Shown here one piece after another: positions 18,414-25,271 of a stretch of DNA of 64,000 nt; the stretch's first letter is position 1; each line of letters opens with the position of its first letter. The notes under the pieces were generated by a model. That model did not search any database. It worked only from the letters and a program-made list of their open reading frames with translations, and had not been told where the DNA came from. The position numbers and the translations under genes were made by a program. The stretch comes from CAVSMC01 sp963798655 (lineage in GTDB: Bacteria > Pseudomonadota > Gammaproteobacteria > Burkholderiales > Casimicrobiaceae): positions 372,001 through 436,000 of the forward strand of contig CAWCUH010000016.1 in the NCBI GenBank assembly GCA_963798655.1, written 5' to 3'.

Positions 18414-19196
18414 ATGAACGTTTCGCCCGGATTCGCTCGCCACATCGATGCGCTATCCCGCGCGTCGGATGCCGTCTGGCTCGCCGGGATGACGACGGGG
18501 TTGGTGTTGACGCTCGTCGCCGCCTTCGCCCCGCTTCCGCCGGCCGGCGGCACGATGTGCGCCTATCTCGCGCTTTTCATCCGTGCGGCGCTCTACGCGT
18601 CGGCTGGTGAAACGCTCGCGCGGCGCGGCGGAGCGACGCTCGCCGCGCTGTTTCGGATGGGCATCGTTGCCGGCGCATTCGAGTTGATCGTCGACTGGTG
18701 GCTCGTCAACGGCATCCGCAACGGACGCCTCGACTATCTGGGAGCGCGCGACGTGGTGCTGTTGTCGTCGCCGATCTGGATGCCGCTCGCGTGGGCGTGC
18801 GTCATCGTCGAGCTCGGCTACCCGGCGATCCGCCTGTTCGGGTGGCTTCGCACGCGCATCGCGAAGCGCGCTGCGCCGATCGTCGCGGCGGCGGCCGTGG
18901 CGATATTCGCCGGTGTCACCATCGGGTTCTACGAATACTTCGCGTATCGCGCCGGCTGGTGGAAGTACGCGCCGGCGAACGCGATGATCGGATCCTTCTG
19001 TGCGTTGTTCATACCGGTCGGCGAAGCGTTCATGTTCGTCGCGATCCTGCCGATCGCCGCGCGCGCGCTGTCGCGCGACGATCGTCCAGTCGCTTCCGCG
19101 GTCGCGGCGGGCGCGGCTTTCAGCGTCGCCATCTGGTCCGGCTATGCGCTCGCGTATCTGCTGCTCGAATTCGGACGCACGCCGCAGGCGTCCTGA
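18414..19196 (+). CDS. Integral membrane protein of unknown function
   Basis: A 260-residue protein with about seven hydrophobic segments, for example WLAGMTTGLVLTLVAAFA and PIVAAAAVAIFAGVTIGFYE. ATG at 18414 is the first plausible start after the peptidase stop. I do not recognise the family with confidence. Charged and aromatic residues inside helices (FELIVDWWLVNGIRNGR, GFYEYFAYRAGWWKY) suggest a ligand-binding or enzymatic membrane protein. It ends close to the end of the minus-strand arsenosugar operon. Confidence 0.75.
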   Translation: MNVSPGFARHIDALSRASDAVWLAGMTTGLVLTLVAAFAPLPPAGGTMCAYLALFIRAALYASAGETLARRGGATLAALFRMGIVAGAFELIVDWWLVNGIRNGRLDYLGARDVVLLSSPIWMPLAWACVIVELGYPAIRLFGWLRTRIAKRAAPIVAAAAVAIFAGVTIGFYEYFAYRAGWWKYAPANAMIGSFCALFIPVGEAFMFVAILPIAARALSRDDRPVASAVAAGAAFSVAIWSGYALAYLLLEFGRTPQAS

Positions 19197-19229
19197 ATGG
19201 CGCGACCGGGCTGCGCCAGCCGCGCCGGT

Positions 19230-19286
19230 TCAGCGAGCGTCTTGTTCGTCGAGCGCCGGCACGACGATCGATCGACGAATCGTCAT
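19230..19286 (-). pseudogene. Remnant of an arsenosugar-type glycosyltransferase
   Basis: ATG at 19286 overlaps the arsS stop as ATGA and opens MTIRRSIVVPALDE, the typical N-terminus of a family 2 glycosyltransferase (TIGR04283 type). The frame ends after only 18 residues (QDAR, stop). In other genomes a TIGR04283 glycosyltransferase commonly lies next to arsS. The coupling signal survives, but essentially the whole enzyme is missing, so this is a deletion remnant or an assembly contraction. Confidence 0.6.
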
Positions 19287-20245
19287 CCGAGCGCGCCGCC
19301 GCAGCTCGAGCCCTGCCCCGCGGTGCAGCCGTAACAGTGATCGGCGACGGCGATCGTGGCGCCGCGAAGCTCGGTTCGAAGCAGGTCGCGCACGTGCAAC
19401 CGCGGGCGACCGGCAACGGCGAGCGGGATGCCGAGCATCTGGTTGAAGTCGCAGTCGTACAGGTAACCGCGCCAGTCGACGCTCACGAGCGAGCGGCACA
19501 TGACGTGCTCGGCGTTCTCGTCGCGATGCGCGTCGCGCAGCAACTGCATGTACGGCGCGAGCTTGCGCTGCGACACGAGCGTCGAGCCGAAGCGTGCGAT
19601 CGGCATGTTCGCGAGCGTGAACAGCGCGGTGAAGACGATGCCGTGGCGATCGAGCAGCTCGCGCCGGTACGCCGCCTCGAGCTCCTGCTGCGGCGGCGGC
19701 AGGAAAGGGCCGACCGGATTGTAGACGAGGTTCAGCACGAGACCGCCGTCCCTTCGCGCATACCCCAGCGCGTTCAGCTTCGTGAGCGCGAGGATCGACG
19801 AGGCGTAGACGCCGGCGCCGCGCTGTCGCGTGACGTTGTCCTCGGCGTAGCACGGAAGCGAGGCGGTGATCTCGACCTGCTCGGCAGCGAGAAACTGCGC
19901 GAGGTCCTCGAAGCCCGGCTCGTTCAGGATCGTCAGGTTGCAGCGGTCCATCACGCGCACGCCGAGCGCCCGCGCGGTGCGCACGAGATCGCGGAAGTGC
20001 GCGTTGAGCTCGGGCGCACCGCCGGTCAGGTCGAGCAGCGCCGGGCGACGTGCGCGCAACACGGCAATCACGTCGTCGACCGTCGCGCGCTCCATCGTCT
20101 CGGTGCGATCGGGGCTCGCGTTCACGTGGCAATGCAGGCACGCCTGGTTGCAGACGTACCCGAGATTCACCTGCAGCGTGTCGACCGAGCGCCGCGCGAG
20201 CGGCGGGAAATCGGTGCCAAGCAGGAGCGGCAACATCGCGTGCAA
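19283..20245 (-). CDS. arsS: Arsenosugar-biosynthesis-type radical SAM protein ArsS
   Basis: A 320-residue radical SAM enzyme with the 4Fe-4S motif CNQACLHC (about 32-39, CxxxCxxC) preceded by LQVNLGYV. The C-terminal Cys-rich segment (HCYGCTAGQGSSCGG) is the signature of the ArsS family. Family members are linked to attaching the 5-deoxyribosyl group in arsenosugar synthesis, although some lie in genomes without arsenic genes. It follows the TVP38 gene by 4 bp and overlaps the glycosyltransferase remnant. No arsM is in the window. Confidence 0.88.
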   Translation of the reverse strand: MHAMLPLLLGTDFPPLARRSVDTLQVNLGYVCNQACLHCHVNASPDRTETMERATVDDVIAVLRARRPALLDLTGGAPELNAHFRDLVRTARALGVRVMDRCNLTILNEPGFEDLAQFLAAEQVEITASLPCYAEDNVTRQRGAGVYASSILALTKLNALGYARRDGGLVLNLVYNPVGPFLPPPQQELEAAYRRELLDRHGIVFTALFTLANMPIARFGSTLVSQRKLAPYMQLLRDAHRDENAEHVMCRSLVSVDWRGYLYDCDFNQMLGIPLAVAGRPRLHVRDLLRTELRGATIAVADHCYGCTAGQGSSCGGALG

Positions 20246-20249
20246 AGGT

Positions 20250-20987
20250 CTATCCTCGATGCGAATGAGCGGCGCGGCGCGCGCGCAGCCGGCCGACGGC
20301 GATCGGTGTCAGCGCAAGCATGCCGAGCAGCGTGAAGGCGAGCAGCACGTCGGGCGAAAGGAGCCCGTGCACCGTGTCGATGCGGCCGAGCGCCTCGCCC
20401 AGATTGGTGTACACGAACGTGCCGGGAATGATTCCAATCGCCGTCGCGGCGACGTACGTCGACAGCGGCACCGGTGCGACAGCCGACGCAAGGTTGACGA
20501 GCACGAACGGAAACAGCGGCACGAGCCGCAAAAACAGCATGTAGCTCCATGCATGGCGCGCGAAGCCGGCAGCGATGCTGCGGCCGCGGGCACCGAGCCG
20601 CCGCCGCGCGGCATCGGCGAACAGGTAGCGCGCCGCGATGAACACGAGCGTCGCGCCGAGCGTCGCCGCCACGATGGCGAGCCCCGCGCCGATCCAGCGA
20701 CCGAACACGAGGCCGCACGCAAGCGAGAGCACGAGCGCGCCCGGAAGGCTCAACGCGATGACGGCCACGTAGACGACGAACGCGAGCGCGAGCGCCGCGG
20801 CGAAATGACGATCGGCGAACGCGAGCAGCGCGGTGCGATTCTCGTGCAGCGCTTCGATCGACAGCCACTTCGCGCCGTCGAATGCGAAGAAGGTGCCGAT
20901 CGCGATCGCGAACAGCGCCGCGAGCGCAAGCCGGCCGCGATGAGCGCCGATCCGCTCGCGCCACGAGGTTGCGGCGTCGACGCTCAT
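20250..20987 (-). CDS. TVP38/TMEM64 (DedA-like) membrane protein
   Basis: A 245-residue inner-membrane protein with about six hydrophobic segments and the SNARE-associated/VTT domain signatures SLPGALVLSLACGLVFG and FLRLVPLFPFVLVNLASA. The start ATG at 20987 overlaps the stop of the oxidoreductase remnant as ATGA. Such proteins often sit beside a MerA-like flavoprotein and ArsS, as here. Homologues are proposed to act in lipid scrambling or metal/selenite handling. The role is inferred from context. Confidence 0.85.
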   Translation of the reverse strand: MSVDAATSWRERIGAHRGRLALAALFAIAIGTFFAFDGAKWLSIEALHENRTALLAFADRHFAAALALAFVVYVAVIALSLPGALVLSLACGLVFGRWIGAGLAIVAATLGATLVFIAARYLFADAARRRLGARGRSIAAGFARHAWSYMLFLRLVPLFPFVLVNLASAVAPVPLSTYVAATAIGIIPGTFVYTNLGEALGRIDTVHGLLSPDVLLAFTLLGMLALTPIAVGRLRARRAAHSHRG

Positions 20988-21178
20988 GCGCCGCCTTTCG
21001 GGGCGGGCTTGGCGCGACAGAGTCTGAAAGACCGGCGCATCGATGCCCTCGTTGGTGCGCAGCGCATGCGCAACAGCGCGTGGCGGGGCACGATCGCCGC
21101 ACGATACTCGGCGACCTGCGTGAGCGCACCGCCGGCGCCGCCGCCGATCACCGCGATGTCGAATTCCGGTCGTGCCAT
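20984..21178 (-). pseudogene. Remnant of a MerA-like FAD/NAD disulfide oxidoreductase
   Basis: The frame starts MARPEFDIAVIGGGAGG, the N-terminal FAD-binding fold of mercuric-reductase-like flavoproteins. It then jumps directly to ALTQVAEYRAAIVPRHALLRM, which normally lies about 300 residues further on. The redox-active Cys pair and NAD domain are absent. It retains the family's usual position before TVP38, with an ATGA overlap. A single internal deletion that removes the middle but keeps both ends explains the structure. Confidence 0.65.
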
Positions 21179-21208
21179 GCCAAATCTTACCCGGCAAGCG
21201 CGACGCGC

Positions 21209-24200
21209 TCAGTGGAAATCACGCGATCGCGTCGGCAACTGCCCGAGCAGCGGCGACAGGTCGGCGAGCCGTCCGGCGAGCACGTGCACGACCGCGCCTT
21301 CGCGCTCGACCTTGCCGTACACGGCGAGCAGCCGCGCGCCGAGCAGCTCGCGCCGTTGCCGGTCGCCGAGATCGCGCCAGACGATCACGTTCGTCGCGCC
21401 GGTCTCGTCCTCGATCGTGACGAACACGACGCCGCTCGCCGTGTCGGGCTTCTGCCGGCCGATGACGATGCCGGCCGTGCGCACGATGCGTCCGTGCGGC
21501 GTGCGCGCGATGTCGGCGGCGGTGGCTAGGCGGCGCTTCGCGAGCTGCGCGCGCAGCAGCGCGAGCGGATGCCGGCGCAGCGTGAGACCGAGCGATCGAT
21601 AGTCGGCGACGACCTGCTGCCCTTCGGTCGGCTCGGGCAGCGCCGCGTCCGCTTCGTCGAACGTGCTGTCGGCGACGAGCGGCGGCAGTCGTTCGACGCC
21701 CGCGACGTCCCACACGGCCGCGTGACGATGGCCGGCGAGTGATGCGAGCGCATCGGCATCGGCGAGCGCCTTCATGTCACGCCGGTCGAGCTTCGCCCGA
21801 TGCGCGAGATCGGCGACGTCGGTGAACGCGCGCGCGTGGCGCGCTTCGACGAGGCGCTCGCCGCCGGCTTCGGAGAGTCCCCCGACCATGCGCAGGCCGA
21901 GCCGAAGCGCCGGAGAAGAAACGAGGGTCAGAGTGCAGTTTTCCGATGAGGCGTTGCGTGCGCAATCAGCGTCGCGCAAACTGCACTCTGACCCTCGTTC
22001 CTCCAGCGTGCATTCCCAATCGCTCACCGTCACGTCGACCGCACGCACGTCGACGCCGTGGCGGCGCGCGTCGCCAACGAGCTGCGCCGGCGCGTAGAAG
22101 CCCATCGGCAGCGAATTCAACAGCGCGCCGGTGAACGCCGCCGGCTCGTAGCGCTTCAACCATGACGACACGTACACGAGCAGCGCGAAGCTCGCAGAAT
22201 GGGATTCCGGGAAGCCGTACTCGCCGAAGCCGAGGATCTGCTGGTAGATCTGGCGCGCGAACGCCTCGTCGTAGCCGCGCATCCGCATGCCCTCGATCAA
22301 TCGCGGCTCGAACTTCTCGAGGCCGCCGCGGCGGCGCCACGCGGCCATCGAGCGGCGCAACCGATCCGCCTCGCCGGCGGTGAACCCGGCGGCGACGACG
22401 GCGAGCTGCATCACCTGCTCCTGGAAGATCGGCACGCCGAGCGTGCGCTCGAGCACCGCTTGCACCGCTTCGCTCGGATACGTGATCGGCTCGAGTCCCT
22501 GGCGGCGCTTCAGGTACGGATGGACCATGCCGCCCTGGATCGGGCCGGGCCGCACGATCGCCACCTCGATCACCAGATCGTAGAAGCACGCCGGCTTCAA
22601 TCGCGGCAGCATCGACTGCTGCGCGCGCGACTCGATCTGGAACACGCCGATCGTGTCGGCGCGCTGGATCATCTCGTACACTCCGGGATCCTCGGCCGGA
22701 ATGTCCTGCATCGTCAGCGTCGTGCCGCGAAAGCGCGACACCATGTCGAGCGCTCGACGAATCGCGGACAGCATGCCGAGCGCAAGACAGTCGACCTTCA
22801 GCAAGCCGAGCGCGTCGAGATCGTCCTTGTCCCACTGGATCACCGTGCGGTTTTCCATCGCGGCGTTCTCGACCGGCACCATCCGCTCGAGCAGGTCGCG
22901 TGCGATGACGAAGCCGCCGACGTGCTGCGACAAATGACGCGGGAATCCCATCAGCTCGTTGGTGAGCGACATGACGCGCGCGATGACCGGACTGTCGGGC
23001 GCGAAGCCTGCTTCGCGGATCCGCTCGTCCTCGATCCGGCGGCCGTCCCACCATCCGACGACGCCGGACAGGCGATCGGCCTGCGCGAGATCGAGGCCGA
23101 GCGCCTTGCCGACGTCGCGCACGGCGCTCTTCGCGCGGTACGTGATCAGCGTCGCCGCGAGCGCTGCGCGGTGCCGCCCGTATTTCGTGTAGACGTATTG
23201 CATCACCTCTTCGCGCCGCTGGTGCTCGAAGTCGACGTCGATGTCCGGCGGCTCGTTGCGCTCCTTGCTGATGAAACGCTCGAACAGCACGCTCATCCGC
23301 GCCGGATCGACTTCGGTGATGCCGAGCGCGTAACAGACGGCCGAATTCGCCGCGGAGCCGCGTCCCTGGCACAGAATGCTCTTCGACTTCGCGAACGCGA
23401 CGATGTCGTACACGGTGAGGAAGTACGGCTCGTATTTGAGCTCGGCAATCAGCGCGAGCTCGTGCTCGATCAGCGCGCGAACGTCGGGCGGCACGTGCGG
23501 GCAGCGGAGCGTCGCGTCGCCGTGCAGCATGCTGGCACCGGCAACAGCAGATTCCTCGCGGTGCTCGAAATGACAGCGTGCATACCGCCGTGCGAGCCCC
23601 GCCTCGGTCAGCTTGCGCAGATGCGACGCCGGCGTTTCTCCGGGCGGCACGATCTCCTCGGGATATTCGTAGCGCAATTCATCGAGCGAGAACGTGCAGC
23701 GCGCGGCGATCGCGAGCGTTTCGTCGAGCAGGTCCGCCGGATAGATCGACGCGAGCCGCGCGCGCGAGCGAAGATGCCGCTCGCCGTTGGCGAACAGCGC
23801 GCGGCCGCACTCGGCGACCGGCTTCTGCAGCCGGATCGCGGTGAGCGTGTCCTGCAGCGCGCGGCGCGCCCGCACGTGCATGTGCACGTCACCGCCGGCA
23901 ACCGGCGTCAATCCCGCGTCGTTCGCGAGATCGAGCGCGCGCGCGAGCCGCGCGCGATCGCCGGCGCCGGCGAACAATTCGACGGCGAGCCACGCGCGGC
24001 CGCGAAATGCCGCCGACACGAAGCGCGCATCGGACAGTCGTGCGGCGTCGGCAGCGCGCGACGCGTCGCTGCGACCGAGATCCGCCGATCGCGGAATCCA
24101 CAGCGCAAGCAATCCTGCGGCATGGCGCTCGACGTCTTCGCGCGTCAACCGATACGTGCCCTTGGCCGCCTGCCGACGTCCGCGGGTGATCAGCTGCGAC

Positions 24201-24469
24201 AGGTTGCCGTACGCGAAGCGGTCCGGCGCGATCAGCACGAGCTGCAGCCCGTCGGCGAGCGTGAATTCGCTGCCGACGATCAGCTTCACCTCGGCGGTCT
24301 TCGCCGCGAGATGCGCGCGCACGACGCCGGCGAGCGAGCACTCGTCGGTCAGCGCGAGCGCGGCATAGCCCAGGCTCTGCGCGCGCTCGACGAGCTCCTC
24401 CGGATGCGACGCGCCGCGCAGGAAGCTGAAATTGGACAGGCAGTGAAGCTCGGCGTAGGCGGGCAGCAT
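21209..24469 (-). CDS. dnaE2: Error-prone DNA polymerase DnaE2 with two in-frame repeat insertions
   Basis: A 1086-residue C-family polymerase: N-terminal PHP domain (MLPAYAELHCLSNFSFLRG), catalytic DxD in PPDIDVDF near residue 410, fingers and palm to about residue 800, and a C-terminal OB-type domain (GIVIGRQKPDTASGVVFV). It performs SOS-induced translesion synthesis with ImuA and ImuB, encoded here about 7 kb away instead of adjacent. Residues about 823-849 (ERGSEC...LTLV) are the translation of a palindromic repeat inserted between CTLE and ALRLGLR. Residues about 297-310 (CHFEHREES) come from another repeat type, ahead of VPPDVRALIEHELALIAEL. Both keep the frame open. ATG at 24469 sits 34 bases downstream of an operator-like palindrome. 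Confidence 0.93.
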   Translation of the reverse strand: MLPAYAELHCLSNFSFLRGASHPEELVERAQSLGYAALALTDECSLAGVVRAHLAAKTAEVKLIVGSEFTLADGLQLVLIAPDRFAYGNLSQLITRGRRQAAKGTYRLTREDVERHAAGLLALWIPRSADLGRSDASRAADAARLSDARFVSAAFRGRAWLAVELFAGAGDRARLARALDLANDAGLTPVAGGDVHMHVRARRALQDTLTAIRLQKPVAECGRALFANGERHLRSRARLASIYPADLLDETLAIAARCTFSLDELRYEYPEEIVPPGETPASHLRKLTEAGLARRYARCHFEHREESAVAGASMLHGDATLRCPHVPPDVRALIEHELALIAELKYEPYFLTVYDIVAFAKSKSILCQGRGSAANSAVCYALGITEVDPARMSVLFERFISKERNEPPDIDVDFEHQRREEVMQYVYTKYGRHRAALAATLITYRAKSAVRDVGKALGLDLAQADRLSGVVGWWDGRRIEDERIREAGFAPDSPVIARVMSLTNELMGFPRHLSQHVGGFVIARDLLERMVPVENAAMENRTVIQWDKDDLDALGLLKVDCLALGMLSAIRRALDMVSRFRGTTLTMQDIPAEDPGVYEMIQRADTIGVFQIESRAQQSMLPRLKPACFYDLVIEVAIVRPGPIQGGMVHPYLKRRQGLEPITYPSEAVQAVLERTLGVPIFQEQVMQLAVVAAGFTAGEADRLRRSMAAWRRRGGLEKFEPRLIEGMRMRGYDEAFARQIYQQILGFGEYGFPESHSASFALLVYVSSWLKRYEPAAFTGALLNSLPMGFYAPAQLVGDARRHGVDVRAVDVTVSDWECTLEERGSECSLRDADCARNASSENCTLTLVSSPALRLGLRMVGGLSEAGGERLVEARHARAFTDVADLAHRAKLDRRDMKALADADALASLAGHRHAAVWDVAGVERLPPLVADSTFDEADAALPEPTEGQQVVADYRSLGLTLRRHPLALLRAQLAKRRLATAADIARTPHGRIVRTAGIVIGRQKPDTASGVVFVTIEDETGATNVIVWRDLGDRQRRELLGARLLAVYGKVEREGAVVHVLAGRLADLSPLLGQLPTRSRDFH
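21921..21998. repeat. REP-like palindrome inside dnaE2
   Basis: Perfect 21-bp arms at 21921-21941 and 21978-21998, built on CGAGGGTCAGAGTGCAG, enclose a 36-base loop. It lies wholly within the dnaE2 coding frame and adds about 26 residues. It is the same family as the elements at 3.2, 24.5 and 31.7 kb. Confidence 0.9.
23541..23580. repeat. TCATTTCGAG-type short repeat inside dnaE2
   Basis: On the minus strand the sequence reads GTCATTTCGAGCACCGCGAG followed by GAATCTGC. It matches a short dispersed repeat pattern (TCATTTCGAGC..GCGAGGAATCT) that I know from many bacterial genomes. It is translated as CHFEHREES within an insertion relative to normal DnaE2. I see only this one copy in the window. 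Confidence 0.6.
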
Positions 24470-24503
24470 GATGCGCGCGCCGGCCGCGCAGGCGATCCGG
24501 CGT

Positions 24504-24523
24504 TACCGTACGAATATACGGTA
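24504..24523. promoter_or_regulatory. Candidate SOS operator upstream of dnaE2
   Basis: A perfect inverted repeat, TACCGTA-N6-TACGGTA, lies 35-54 bases upstream of the dnaE2 start codon. The right half extends to ATATACGGTA, a 10-mer found identically just upstream of lexA at 36526-36535. It is not the CTGT-N8-ACAG box expected for gamma- and betaproteobacterial LexA. Confidence 0.6.
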
Positions 24524-24544
24524 TCGCCGCTGAGCAGACAACTG

Positions 24545-24590
24545 CGAGGGTCAGAGTGCAGTTCTGGCCGAAGCTGCACTCTGACCCTCG
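24545..24590. repeat. REP-like palindrome between dnaE2 and the upstream gene
   Basis: Perfect 17-bp arms, 24545-24561 and 24574-24590, of the GGGTCAGAGTGCAG family with a 12-base loop. It lies 22 bases upstream of the putative dnaE2 operator and 8 bases past the stop of the gene at 24598. It may therefore serve as that gene's terminator and insulate the dnaE2 promoter. Confidence 0.9.
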
Positions 24591-24597
24591 ACGCCTG

Positions 24598-25110
24598 CTA
24601 TGGAAACGCCGGCACCGTCGGATCGACGCCGCCCCACTGCGCTTCCGGGTGCTTCGCCTGCAGCAGCTCGTGGATCTCGTCGACGCGGCTGAACGGCACG
24701 TCGACGATCAGCAGCACGGCGCCGCGCTCGATGTCGGCGGCGAAGCGCTTCAGGCGCGAGTTCGGCACCGACAACCCGGCAAGCGTCGCCGCCCAGATGC
24801 CGAACACGATGCCGAAGCCGATCAGCAACAGCACGCCGGCGGTACTGATCGACCAGTCGCCGATCGGAAAGAACGACACCGCGAACGCACCGAGACCCCC
24901 GAGAATGCCGCCGAGGACCGCGCCGATCAGCGCGCCATGGCGCGCGTCCGATTTCTGCAGCCATGACGCCTCGTGCAGCTCGCCGAGATCGGTGCCGCGG
25001 CGGGCAAGGAAATGCATGTGCCGGTCCTCGATGCGCGCGAGCAGCAGGTCGTTCGCACAGCGGCGCGCGCTGTCGATGTCCGGAAGCGTCCAGTAGAGTC
25101 GACGTCGCAT
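24598..25110 (-). CDS. Small membrane protein with glycine-rich hydrophobic core (DUF1269-like)
   Basis: A 170-residue protein starting MRRRLYWTLPDIDSARRCAN, with GGGAGA just upstream of ATG 25110. An N-terminal soluble part of about 60 residues is followed by two membrane segments (GALIGAVLGGILGGLGAFAV, then ISTAGVLLLIGFGIVFGIWAA) separated by a short loop. The C-terminal soluble part includes VPFSRVDEIHELLQAKHPEA. It resembles DUF1269-type proteins with glycine-zipper membrane parts. No function is assigned. Confidence 0.78.
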   Translation of the reverse strand: MRRRLYWTLPDIDSARRCANDLLLARIEDRHMHFLARRGTDLGELHEASWLQKSDARHGALIGAVLGGILGGLGAFAVSFFPIGDWSISTAGVLLLIGFGIVFGIWAATLAGLSVPNSRLKRFAADIERGAVLLIVDVPFSRVDEIHELLQAKHPEAQWGGVDPTVPAFP

Positions 25111-25271
25111 CGATGTCTCCCATACCAATGGAGCTCGATTCATTCTACGCCGCGGATCGCGGTTGCAAAGGCGGTGCCGCGCCATTACCCTCTCGCCGGT
25201 GGTGTCAATCCCTTGACGGGCGTTCACGCTCGCCGCGACACTCGCGCGTTCGCCGGTCACCCACTCGATTC

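Noticed and set aside
22199..25096. 965-residue plus-strand open frame opposite dnaE2
   Set aside because: Antisense shadow of dnaE2 and the following gene; no motif and no plausible start signal.
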